From a virus, in IMG/VR virus record IMGVR_UViG_3300010883_000571, positions 1 to 21,920 of that record: DNA of 21,920 nt; one strand, 5' to 3'. Under the pieces are notes generated by a model. It was not told the DNA's origin. It made no database searches and saw nothing but the letters and a program-made list of their open reading frames with translations. The position numbers were made by a program, and so were the translations under genes. Of the stretch, positions 8,310-16,252 are shown piece after piece (positions within the stretch are counted from its first letter, which is position 1; each line of letters begins with the position of its first letter).

Positions 8310-9314
8310 TTAGAAAGAACCTGCTATGATTCTTCGGTTATCAAGAACGCCAAAGCCGATTTCAGCCCAACCGTAGTAACCCTGTCGTTGGTGACGATGA
8401 AGAGCTTCGTCTTCAAAGATCTCAACTTCTTTCTTGACGGGCATGATAAAGCTATCATTTGCACCCTGATCAAGACCGATAACAAGTTCTACATCAGCAG
8501 CTTGAATAGAGCCACCGAGGTCGGAAGTGAAGTAGGTTTGATACTCTTGATTGTCGCCAAATTCAAAGAGATCGTGTAGATTGACCCCAAAGATTCTGGT
8601 AAGAGGACCACCTTCATCAGAAGCCGTGTAGACTTCTCTACGGGAGACTTCGTCCAATTGATCAACACCCCAGTTCCGGATGTCTTCAATCGCTTCTGGC
8701 GAGCAGTACATGTCTGTCAATCGACCCGGAGCAGTAACACTGTTACCACCACCATTTCGACGCATAACAGTTTTCATGAGGCTGACTAGTCGTTTAGTAA
8801 ACTGACCAACAGCAGCATCACCATCATAAACCAAAATATTTCGGTCTACAGCAGCGGCCAAAAGTGTATGCCAACCGTCATCGTTGATTTTCTTCACGAA
8901 TGAAGATTCAAGAACCTGCATGGCTCTTGCAACAACGTTCCAGTTAGCTTCGCGGGCATACTTGAGCAAGAAGTCAATCGAGCTCGTGATGCCGTAAGTA
9001 TTGATCATGACGTAATCACCTTCGACATGACGCTCTGGAATGCGTCCGTTGCCGGGGTTAGTGAATGCTACATGATCGGTTTCAGTCCCGGGTGCCAAAA
9101 GATCCAATGGAAATTCTGGAGTCGCTCCCGGCTCTAGAGGCATAGCCTCGAAAATATTACCGACGATATCACCAAACAAAACACCTTTACGTAAAGGAAG
9201 TTCAAGGGCCTTAGCGATTTCCCTTTGTGCTTGGATAGCAATTGATTTATCCGAATCACCGGATCGCTTGAGCAATTCGATAAATTCCGGAGTAGGTCTA
9301 TCTTTCATTGACAT
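8310..9314 (-). CDS. Major capsid protein (HK97-fold candidate)
   Basis: A 334-residue protein. It has a helical, charged N-terminus (MSMKDRPTPEFIELLKRSGDSDKSIAIQAQREIAKALEL), then regions reading like a capsid core: VAFTNPGNGRIPERHVEGDYVMINTYGITSSIDFLLKYAREANWNVVARAMQVLE, a possible spine/P-domain helix, and TDMYCSPEAIEDIRNW. The C-terminus has GYYGWAEIGFGVLDNRRI, as in capsid proteins closing the A-domain. AAGGAG lies 8 nt before ATG 9314; ATG 9308 is an alternative two codons in. It follows the protease-scaffold and decoration genes and precedes a strong terminator, the position and expression pattern expected for the most abundant virion protein. The processing site, if any, cannot be located. 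The call rests on gene order plus sequence character. Confidence 0.85.
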   Translation of the reverse strand: MSMKDRPTPEFIELLKRSGDSDKSIAIQAQREIAKALELPLRKGVLFGDIVGNIFEAMPLEPGATPEFPLDLLAPGTETDHVAFTNPGNGRIPERHVEGDYVMINTYGITSSIDFLLKYAREANWNVVARAMQVLESSFVKKINDDGWHTLLAAAVDRNILVYDGDAAVGQFTKRLVSLMKTVMRRNGGGNSVTAPGRLTDMYCSPEAIEDIRNWGVDQLDEVSRREVYTASDEGGPLTRIFGVNLHDLFEFGDNQEYQTYFTSDLGGSIQAADVELVIGLDQGANDSFIMPVKKEVEIFEDEALHRHQRQGYYGWAEIGFGVLDNRRIIAGSF

Positions 9315-9340
9315 TATTCATTCTCCTTTTAAAGGTGTTA

Positions 9341-9838
9341 TTACTTATTAGTATTTGGAAGGTCGATATAAACTTTAGCATAACCATTTTGGTCTACATC
9401 TGACAAGAATCGTCCCACAATACGGCCATGACCATTTGTGTTTGAATCGCTGTCGTCAGAGACGATGTTGGTGGTAGCTAATTTACCACTATGTCCCAAG
9501 TAAGCAGTGTCGCCGCCATTTGGGGAAGTTCCTTCCAAGTCATTGGTAACAACCCAACCCTTTTGGAGAAGAGTAACTTTACCACCTTTTTGAACTTCGT
9601 CTTTATGTTGGTTGAGGTGTTGACGGGTAAGGTCAATATCAACCATATCGTTAACGAGCAAGCCCAAGGGGACTTTGCCCGAAGCGTTTGCCGCATAGGT
9701 AACAACAGCGTTACCATTATCCATAGACGCACCAGAACCAGCGGTGCTTAATGTTACAACGCCACCTCTCGTAGCCGCTTCGTTCATAAAGAACGAAATA
9801 TCGGTTTGAAGCGTACTTCTATCTGATTTGAGAGCCAT
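9341..9838 (-). CDS. Capsid decoration/head-stabilising protein candidate
   Basis: 165 residues with AAGGAG 8 nt before the ATG. After a short helical start (MALKSDRSTLQTDISFFMNEA) the protein is Gly/Ser/Thr- and Val-rich with predicted short strands (GGVVTLSTAGSG, AVVTYAANASGKVPLGLLVNDMVDIDL, GKVTLLQKGWVVTNDL) and ends in GRIVGRFLSDVDQNGYAKVYIDLPNTNK. This beta-rich style, with a final strand before an unstructured end, is common for proteins encoded directly before major capsid genes. The gene sits 26 nt upstream of the capsid start and downstream of the scaffold. It could instead be a head-tail or minor capsid protein. The role is from synteny and composition. Confidence 0.65.
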   Translation of the reverse strand: MALKSDRSTLQTDISFFMNEAATRGGVVTLSTAGSGASMDNGNAVVTYAANASGKVPLGLLVNDMVDIDLTRQHLNQHKDEVQKGGKVTLLQKGWVVTNDLEGTSPNGGDTAYLGHSGKLATTNIVSDDSDSNTNGHGRIVGRFLSDVDQNGYAKVYIDLPNTNK

Positions 9839-9864
9839 TATGAAATCTCCTTTTAAAGATTAAA

Positions 9865-10572
9865 TTACTTTTCGTTTTTGTTAGATTGTAAAACAGAACC
9901 AAGCCATTCACTTGCGACTGCACGAAGACTTTCAGCGGGATCGTTTTCCCCCATAGCCTCAGCTACGGCCACTTCTGTCGGTTCCTCTGCTGCTTCTAGA
10001 ACTTCTTCACTCGCTTCAGCAGAATCTACTTCTTCTTCGAGCTCAGCCTTCTTTTTCATAACAGCCTTGTCTTCCTTCTTGTCTTCCTTCTTATCTTTAT
10101 CTTCGTCTTTATCTTCGTCTTTCTTCATCCAAGGAGGCATTCCAGCCTTCTTTTTCATAGTTGCAACGATCTTGTCGAAAGTTTCATCATCAAGATGATT
10201 GAAATCTTCAGCAGTAGCAGCGGCTTCTTCGGCCTCAAAACCAGCTTCTTCAAGCTGTCCCTGACGCTTCATCGTAGCCTCTTTCTTTTTCATTCCTGCG
10301 AGTGCTTCTTCTGTTGCAGCAATAACTTCGTCTTTTGCGGCAATAGATTCTTCATACGTAGTAATGGTTTCAGCTAAGGACTGAGCGGCAACTTCTTGTT
10401 CGGCAATCTTTTCAGCGTGCCCCGCAATAGTTGCTTCTAATGCTTGAATTTTAGTTTCAAACTCACCTTGCTGTTCAGCAATAACTTTTTCTTTTAATAC
10501 TTCGTTAGCCGTATTTGCTTCGGCTAATTCAGCACGCAGATCAGCGACCTGCTTTTCGTAACTATCTGACAT
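9865..10572 (-). CDS. Scaffold protein from an internal in-frame start
   Basis: ATG at 10572 (Met273 of the longer protein) is preceded by AAAGGAG with 6 nt spacing. This is a stronger site than most gene starts here, and it lies exactly where the protease domain ends and the coiled coil begins. It would produce a 235-residue protein starting MSDSYEKQVADLRAELAEAN. The arrangement parallels the lambda C/Nu3 pair and other protease-scaffold genes, where the free scaffold is made in excess of the fused protease. The site is seen directly; its use is inferred. Confidence 0.72.
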   Translation of the reverse strand: MSDSYEKQVADLRAELAEANTANEVLKEKVIAEQQGEFETKIQALEATIAGHAEKIAEQEVAAQSLAETITTYEESIAAKDEVIAATEEALAGMKKKEATMKRQGQLEEAGFEAEEAAATAEDFNHLDDETFDKIVATMKKKAGMPPWMKKDEDKDEDKDKKEDKKEDKAVMKKKAELEEEVDSAEASEEVLEAAEEPTEVAVAEAMGENDPAESLRAVASEWLGSVLQSNKNEK

Positions 10573-11388
10573 ATCTTTCTCCTTTAATGAAGATATTGTT
10601 AATATTTGTGCCTGTGATTCATCAAAAAAATCATTTCCTTCCAAAATTACACTTCGTGGGTTAGCAGGTTTTGAAACCAAGCCTTTACCAGAGAACGATA
10701 AGTTTCTGAGTAATCTACCAACCTTGTAATCTTCGTATTTTCCGTCTCCTCCATAGGATCTTAAGTGTTTTGTTAAAAAGGCAGAAGCCTCGTTTCGTTT
10801 GATTACTTTTGTCTCGCCGTTTTCTCCGGATAACGCGTAGTCAAATTTTGGGAAAAGACACTCCATCGAAACAAACCATTTTCCATCTTCTATTTCGGAC
10901 ACAATCTTATGCATCCGTTCTCTTTGCTCTGGATCAGACCACTCCGTATAAACTACAGCCGATGTCAGTATATTAAACTGACTGGGTGCTTCGGAATCTT
11001 CCGAGACAATATGGCCGTCAAAATCGACGACCTCATTTGCGGTTATGTGGCCAATAATATCCTTTTCATCATGCATGAAGTTGAAAGGCTTATCCTCTGG
11101 AGTGTTTCTAGCTTGCCACAGTTCCGCCGGGTCAAAAACGTCATCGTTTTTGTTCCAGCCTGTGCTGACTAGAATTGATTTAATATAATATAAATCTATT
11201 TGATTCTTATTTTCTGCTGTTGCTAGATCATCGCGTTCTTTTATAGACGCAATCATCTTCTGAAGTTCTTCTATATCTTCAGGAGAGGGTGTATTATTCT
11301 TTTCTGCCAAGGCACAGCAAGCAATAGTATTATTACTTTTAATTAGGTCGCCAATACCGTCTCTTATTTCTTGATCATATATTATCAT
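9865..11388 (-). CDS. Prohead protease-scaffold fusion protein
   Basis: 507 residues in two parts. The N-terminal ~250 residues look like a prohead maturation serine protease: FNFMHDEKDIIGHI has the candidate catalytic His106, WFVSMECLF the candidate nucleophile Ser174, and GRLLRNLSFSGKGLVSKPANPR (about 224-245) matches the conserved segment late in such domains. Residues 273-507 are a scaffold-like region: a long coiled coil, then a highly charged low-complexity stretch (KKDEDKDEDKDKKEDKKED) and an acidic tail. AGAGGAG precedes the ATG by 9 nt. The protein would fill the procapsid, release the scaffold by cleavage and trim the capsid. An internal start yields the scaffold alone (separate entry). 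The gene lies between portal and capsid genes, as in other tailed phages. The protease subfamily (T4 gp21-like or S78-like) is not resolved. Confidence 0.82.
   Translation of the reverse strand: MIIYDQEIRDGIGDLIKSNNTIACCALAEKNNTPSPEDIEELQKMIASIKERDDLATAENKNQIDLYYIKSILVSTGWNKNDDVFDPAELWQARNTPEDKPFNFMHDEKDIIGHITANEVVDFDGHIVSEDSEAPSQFNILTSAVVYTEWSDPEQRERMHKIVSEIEDGKWFVSMECLFPKFDYALSGENGETKVIKRNEASAFLTKHLRSYGGDGKYEDYKVGRLLRNLSFSGKGLVSKPANPRSVILEGNDFFDESQAQILTISSLKEKDMSDSYEKQVADLRAELAEANTANEVLKEKVIAEQQGEFETKIQALEATIAGHAEKIAEQEVAAQSLAETITTYEESIAAKDEVIAATEEALAGMKKKEATMKRQGQLEEAGFEAEEAAATAEDFNHLDDETFDKIVATMKKKAGMPPWMKKDEDKDEDKDKKEDKKEDKAVMKKKAELEEEVDSAEASEEVLEAAEEPTEVAVAEAMGENDPAESLRAVASEWLGSVLQSNKNEK
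10579..10585 (-). promoter_or_regulatory. Internal ribosome-binding site for the scaffold
   Basis: The minus strand reads AAAGGAG here, inside codons for Leu-Lys-Glu of the long protein, 6 nt before ATG 10572. It decides the internal scaffold start. Confidence 0.72.
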
Positions 11389-11445
11389 AGCTAAGTACTC
11401 CTCTGTAGGGATTATTACACAAAAAAGGTAAACTAGCGGTCCAAC

Positions 11446-13569
11446 TTACCTAAAACAAGACAGCTGGGCATATACAGATGCCTGTATGTGTCGCAGCTCT
11501 GCGGTAGTAGGCTTTCTGCCGTTAACAGATGAGAAGCTTTCTATGCTGGATTTTGCTAAAGAATTAAACGCTTCGCTAGGCTTAGTATTTTGTTCCACTA
11601 GCTCTTTTATTAGCTCTGGGGTAATTTCAATAAATGGCTTCATGCCAGTTAATATACATAGCTTTAAATACTCCAGTTGACTTACTTCCGCCTTACTTAA
11701 AGCCCTAGCATCCTTCTTCTTGAAATGCGAACAGGCGATAGGTGTCATTATGGTAGATATTTTTTGCTGTGCGTTTATTGCCCATAACGTAGCACTCGTA
11801 GCTTCACCACTTCTCGGAAGAACACGCTTTTGTTTTCTAGGACCTACATCTTTAGAAAGAGGAGGTCTGCCCGGCTCTTCTGATCTTTTTTCTTCTTTAT
11901 CCATTTCCTCTTTTACTGCCGGAGGAGCCGCGTCTTCTACAGAAGGTTCTTCTCTTTCCCGATAAGGAATGTCAAGTCTTTCAAAATACTCTTCGGTATT
12001 TACAACATCTTTGGTAATACCTATCTTAGCGACATCCTCTTTGTGCTGAGGATTATGATATGGACCAGCCTTTTTAGGAGTCAAGGAATCATTCTCTCTT
12101 TCTCTTTCTTCTCTCCTGACTCTAACTTTTTCTATTCCGGGCATTTCTCTAAATCTTTCAAGTAGCGTCTCTTGTGAGATAATGTCTCTATCGGCTAGAC
12201 TAATAAGTAGCTGCTTTTGTGCCGCCTCGTCGGATAGAATTATAGAATCGAAGTGTATTTCTGCCGGTAGTCTAAAGCCCATAGCCTGTCGTACGTATTC
12301 GATTTCCTGTCTCCAGAACTGAGACAAAACCTCACGACCATACTCTAGTCTCTCGATCAGGGTCTTTAGTGAAACATAATTATTGCTATATCCACCAGAG
12401 GCTCCAGAGGCTCCCGTCAAAGTGGGAGGTATTCCAAGACCAGCGTATATACTAGTCAGCACGGGTTGGTATTTTTCTGATCCTAAAAACTTATATACCT
12501 GAGATTGACTCTCTGTGAATTGGAGTTCAGGACCCCAGACTAAGTCCATAGTGCCTCCGCCAACATTACTTGCTAAAATGTCTCTGACCTTATTTAGCCC
12601 CGCCTTGGTTGGAACTATCTTTTGATCAAAGTCACCAAGAGTCCAAAGTCTCACGCTAGAAATGGCTCCATCTAAAGCCGCTAAATCCGCTAGCTTCATT
12701 TTTTCAAGCATACCAATATCATCTAGGATAGCATAGATCATTGGGTTCGCCCACAGTAGCCAATCATCTTTTTTGTAATGATAGAAGAAGGTAGACTCTG
12801 GATCTAAAGGTATGGTTCTATCTCCAGATTCAATCCTTTTTTGCAGGTCTGACGGGAGAGTTTTAAAAGCACCTCTATTACTCTGTGAGCTTTTTAATAA
12901 AGACTGGTAAGTGTACTTGGAAAGATTAAGAACGTAACTAGGCTTTCCAACGGCAAACATTCCGGGATCTTTAATGTCAACAGCAAGGGGATTCAGGAAG
13001 TCATAAACCCAAGGAACTTCCCTTCGTTTGGCGTGAATGCTTTCAATCTGAACATCGGCACCAGCGGCACGACGTAGATCAGCTTCTTTCTTCTTGTTTA
13101 GCTTGGCGGTTCTCCGTTTAACGATAACGTTTCCGGTTCTATATAGATAATTTAAAAATCTCTCTGAGCGATCTTTCCCACCTACCTGACTAAACCACTT
13201 TCTATAAAATTTCTCAATAGTTTTATTGGGGTGTACTAACACGAGCCCCTGACTAGAAAAGTCACTCATTAAATCAATAACATTCCTAATGATACCGACC
13301 TTATCGTAAGCACCCATGCACATTCCTATAATGCGTTTTTGCTGTGTCGGCACGGCCTCTCCGGGACGGAAGGCGTCATAATCAGATCTTGAAAAGCTAG
13401 GTCTTACTGAGCGATTCGACTCAATGTCTATATACGTTTGTCTACCATAGTTGTTATTATGTGCCTGAGAACGATAAACAGCACCGTCATATCCATCTAA
13501 ATCATTAAGTCCATAAACCGTATTTTTCTCTGCGTCACTCGCCCAAGTCTTAAATAGTGGTTCTGACAT
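11446..13569 (-). CDS. Portal protein
   Basis: 707 residues with GGAG 8 nt before ATG 13569. The first ~500 residues read as a portal: AYDKVGIIRNVIDLMSDFSSQGL (wing/clip entry region), FLNYLYRTGNVIVKRRTAK, then TFFYHYKKDDWLLWANPMIYAILDDIGMLEKMKLADLAALDGAISSVRLW. The latter is the helical stretch seen in many dodecameric portals. GLGIPPTLTGASGASGGYSNNYVSLKTLIERL matches the conserved late portal segment. The remaining ~200 residues are an unusual extension: a charged Pro/Glu-rich linker (EREEPSVEDAAPPAVKEEMDKEEKRSEEPGRPP) followed by a small helical domain that ends in a Cys. The gene follows the large terminase and precedes the protease-scaffold gene, the canonical order. The extension's role is unknown; it might project into the capsid lumen. 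Confidence 0.88.
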   Translation of the reverse strand: MSEPLFKTWASDAEKNTVYGLNDLDGYDGAVYRSQAHNNNYGRQTYIDIESNRSVRPSFSRSDYDAFRPGEAVPTQQKRIIGMCMGAYDKVGIIRNVIDLMSDFSSQGLVLVHPNKTIEKFYRKWFSQVGGKDRSERFLNYLYRTGNVIVKRRTAKLNKKKEADLRRAAGADVQIESIHAKRREVPWVYDFLNPLAVDIKDPGMFAVGKPSYVLNLSKYTYQSLLKSSQSNRGAFKTLPSDLQKRIESGDRTIPLDPESTFFYHYKKDDWLLWANPMIYAILDDIGMLEKMKLADLAALDGAISSVRLWTLGDFDQKIVPTKAGLNKVRDILASNVGGGTMDLVWGPELQFTESQSQVYKFLGSEKYQPVLTSIYAGLGIPPTLTGASGASGGYSNNYVSLKTLIERLEYGREVLSQFWRQEIEYVRQAMGFRLPAEIHFDSIILSDEAAQKQLLISLADRDIISQETLLERFREMPGIEKVRVRREERERENDSLTPKKAGPYHNPQHKEDVAKIGITKDVVNTEEYFERLDIPYREREEPSVEDAAPPAVKEEMDKEEKRSEEPGRPPLSKDVGPRKQKRVLPRSGEATSATLWAINAQQKISTIMTPIACSHFKKKDARALSKAEVSQLEYLKLCILTGMKPFIEITPELIKELVEQNTKPSEAFNSLAKSSIESFSSVNGRKPTTAELRHIQASVYAQLSCFR

Positions 13570-13636
13570 TATTTTAACTCCAATGATGGTTCTGTTTTTA
13601 CAATACTATTGACAATCATATTATCGATCACATTAC

Positions 13637-13644
13637 TATACACA
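13637..13644 (-). promoter_or_regulatory. Candidate late promoter element upstream of the portal gene
   Basis: The minus strand reads TGTGTATA, followed by GTAATG, about 70 nt before the portal ATG and touching the terminase stop region. This is the core of the longer TGTGTATATATT found at two other unit starts. It sits in the only sizeable gap (77 nt) among the packaging and capsid genes. It is a weaker match than the other two copies, so confidence is low. Confidence 0.3.
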
Positions 13645-13646
13645 AC

Positions 13647-15629
13647 CTAGTAAATATTGTCCATATTTTCTGTAAACCAAGCGGGCCCCTGAAAAAGTTT
13701 GTCATTTTTAAATCTAGAGCCGGTCTCTCCGGCAAATCCTCCAAATGCACCATACTCTGGCATTTCCTTTACAGTCGTGATATGTCTTGCCGACATGTTG
13801 GCCATGATTAAGGAAGAATAGCGATCTTTTCTAATCCTGTTCTTTTTACCTATACCAGTTCTAACCTCGGGTGTATCCCATCTCTCTCTGCCCGTTCCGG
13901 TCTGCGTCATTACAATCATTGCTAGTTCATCTTTTAACTCCTCTATCTCCATAACACAGTCCTCTAGAGTATCGTACTGTGTACCAGAAGACTTATCCGC
14001 CTCTAATGCTATACCTAAGCTGGCTGAATCAAAATACGGAAACAAAACAACCTTATCTTCAAAATCTTTTCTTAACCCGTGATTCGCTTCCGCTAGCCAA
14101 TCAGCCCTAGCAAATTGACACATTCTTAAGACATGTAGCCCAGATTGATCGTCTGTATCTTTAGGTTTGTCTTCTATAACAGGCCAGATAGGTAGTTCAC
14201 CTTCTGGTATTTTATCTTTATCGTGCAAAGCTTCCATAACCGCTATACCACCACCCTGTGCGTCTAACGCTACTTCAGAACATGGATATGCCTTCATTAA
14301 GCTTCTGATCTTCTTAGCACAATACGAGTAAAAATCATCTTCGTCAACTATCCTAGACTTTAGCTTATCCTTGTGTTGCTGTCTATTGGTAGTCCAGCAG
14401 TGAACTATTTTTCTATGGTCTGGGTTTACTTCCATTACCACTATACTAAAGTTATCGACTTCAGAAGCAGGATCAACCCCAAACACATATTGCTTATTAG
14501 GATCACCCCTTAGATCCGCCTCAAACCAAACATCACCAGAGGGAAACTTTACTGGACTAGTGGGAGACGCGGTGCATGACTCAAGCAGACTCCTTTTAAA
14601 GAACCCCTGACTATCTGTGGTGAACACAGCACCGTATTCCATATTGTATATACCCGCGTGAATTGTGGCTTTTGCTCTAGCTATTTGACCGCTATCCATA
14701 AATCCATCTGGCAGTTTATCTACAGGCATTCTTATTACAGAATACTCAGTCCAATCAAAGTCATCTGGAACAGGACCTCCAAAAACCTCCTGCAATTTGG
14801 TAACGTTACCGCCGCTCGAAGCAATAGCACGATACCTCTTCCAATATTCCGAGAAGTGATTAAAGTCGTAATAAGCAGTACCCGAAAGAATAATTTGATT
14901 TGATCTATCTATCATCCCGTCCGACTCTGGACGACTAACAGGAATCCCTAATTCTTCAGCACGTTTTTCTGTAGCCTTTTGTTTGACCTTATCGATGGGG
15001 GAAGAAGCGACAGCTGCAAAACCAGCGACAACGTTTTCAAAAATATCACGAGGTATCGACGCAAATTCATCAGCTATAATATCATTGGCACGTTGTCCTC
15101 TAATTTTCGAGCCATCGCCTAGAGGGAGGCACGTTATGCGACTTTGGCCAATATGCATGACACATCTATCAACATCTCTCCTAGGGCCACTTCCAGTGGA
15201 GCATAGATCTCTAAGTACAGGTGCGTTCTTCCAGATTGTATCCATATACTCAAAAAGAACCTTCGACTGCCTAAAGGCAGCACCCACTATAATGATTTGT
15301 CGTCGAGGCATAAACAACGAACGAAGAAGAGGGTATACAGAAAGTAAAAATGACTTACCCATACCACGGCTGCCAATTAACATTGGAAACTTTCTGTTCC
15401 ATATCTCGTGCATGAGCAACGCCTGAAAAGGAGAAAGCTCAACATTCAATATATATTTACAAGCGAACGAAAAGTACTCCGGACGCATCAAAAGCCATGA
15501 TAGCCTCTTTAGCAAAGCGTCGTTATCAGAGTCGTCCTGCATTACAAAATCCATAGGATTAAATAACGAAGATTCATCAACATCAATACCTAACCAAGCG
15601 TCTTCTAGTTGTTTACTATAGTCCTTCAT
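13647..15629 (-). CDS. terL: Terminase large subunit (packaging ATPase-nuclease)
   Basis: 660 residues, the usual size for a two-domain TerL. The N-terminal ATPase has Walker A GSRGMGKS (86-93), Walker B with the catalytic Glu in IIADEF (Asp187-Glu188), and the coupling motif SGT at 249-251. The C-terminal RNase-H-like nuclease shows its first acidic residue in FGVDPASE (Asp386) and a second in VALDAQGGG (Asp456). It cuts concatemeric DNA and drives it through the portal into the prohead. Its ATG overlaps the stop of the ClpP-like gene in an ATGA, so the two are translationally coupled. A good SD is absent, consistent with coupling. The portal gene follows after 77 nt. Fold and motifs are clear; subfamily, and hence packaging mode (cos, pac or other), is not assigned. 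Confidence 0.95.
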   Translation of the reverse strand: MKDYSKQLEDAWLGIDVDESSLFNPMDFVMQDDSDNDALLKRLSWLLMRPEYFSFACKYILNVELSPFQALLMHEIWNRKFPMLIGSRGMGKSFLLSVYPLLRSLFMPRRQIIIVGAAFRQSKVLFEYMDTIWKNAPVLRDLCSTGSGPRRDVDRCVMHIGQSRITCLPLGDGSKIRGQRANDIIADEFASIPRDIFENVVAGFAAVASSPIDKVKQKATEKRAEELGIPVSRPESDGMIDRSNQIILSGTAYYDFNHFSEYWKRYRAIASSGGNVTKLQEVFGGPVPDDFDWTEYSVIRMPVDKLPDGFMDSGQIARAKATIHAGIYNMEYGAVFTTDSQGFFKRSLLESCTASPTSPVKFPSGDVWFEADLRGDPNKQYVFGVDPASEVDNFSIVVMEVNPDHRKIVHCWTTNRQQHKDKLKSRIVDEDDFYSYCAKKIRSLMKAYPCSEVALDAQGGGIAVMEALHDKDKIPEGELPIWPVIEDKPKDTDDQSGLHVLRMCQFARADWLAEANHGLRKDFEDKVVLFPYFDSASLGIALEADKSSGTQYDTLEDCVMEIEELKDELAMIVMTQTGTGRERWDTPEVRTGIGKKNRIRKDRYSSLIMANMSARHITTVKEMPEYGAFGGFAGETGSRFKNDKLFQGPAWFTENMDNIY

Positions 15630-16252
15630 ATTTTTAATGACTTTGAATAAACGTGATCAACAAACCCATATTCCACAGCCTCTGCGGCACTTAGGTACCA
15701 ATCACCGTCTTTCATTTTCCTTTTTATTAATGCCTTAACCTTAGATAGAGAATAACCCCCGTCTTTAAAGTGTCTCCCTGTCTTGTAACATCTTTCAGCA
15801 TAGATGTCTACCATTTCATGCATATTCCTTTTATCTACCTTGGCAAAATTTTGAGAACTTAAGAAGTCCCCAGATAGATCAGTAGAACCAAAATGACACA
15901 TGAAAATACAATTTGGCATAAGTATCCGTTTATCAGCAGCCTGAATAATAATGCTACTCATTGACTCTACTTGATTATACGCCACGATTGTTGTCTTACA
16001 TCCCGACTGCTTGATAGTATCGTAGATGCCCATGCCAGCATACCAACAACCTCCCTCGCTCTGCATATATATGGTTATTGGATCATTATTCTGCGTTTCG
16101 AGTATCCTCATATTTTTAAGGAACACATTAGACATCCTGTAATCAACACCGGGATTCTCTATTTCTTCTTTGTTTTGTAGAAATATCTCTCTATTCTTTT
16201 CATCCAGTCCGAAAGAGTGGATATCACCAATCCGGTCGATTTCCTTTGTCAT
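15626..16252 (-). CDS. clpP: ClpP-like serine protease (S14 family)
   Basis: 208 residues from ATG 16252, chosen because GGGAGG lies 6 nt before it. An ATG at 16276 lacks a comparable site. The catalytic triad is complete: Ser97 in VESMSSIIIQAAD (equivalent to the ASMGA nucleophile motif), His120 in FMCHFGS, and Asp184 in GDWYLSAAEAVEYGFVD, which is strikingly like bacterial ClpP. The substrate-strand region ITIYMQSEGGCWYAGMGIYDTI is also present. ClpP-fold proteases assemble into rings. In phages they act as prohead proteases or may reprogram host proteolysis. It starts inside the nuclease gene (29-nt overlap) and overlaps terL by 4 nt. A separate prohead protease lies downstream, so its role is not simply capsid maturation. 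Family is secure; role is open. Confidence 0.92.
   Translation of the reverse strand: MTKEIDRIGDIHSFGLDEKNREIFLQNKEEIENPGVDYRMSNVFLKNMRILETQNNDPITIYMQSEGGCWYAGMGIYDTIKQSGCKTTIVAYNQVESMSSIIIQAADKRILMPNCIFMCHFGSTDLSGDFLSSQNFAKVDKRNMHEMVDIYAERCYKTGRHFKDGGYSLSKVKALIKRKMKDGDWYLSAAEAVEYGFVDHVYSKSLKI

Noticed and set aside
9478-9751. Overlapping frames on both strands inside the decoration gene
   Set aside because: Shadows of the 165-aa frame, without SD or protein-like composition.
14983-15426. 147-aa plus-strand frame opposite terL
   Set aside because: Antisense to the Walker A and B coding region of a clear terminase; no start signal.
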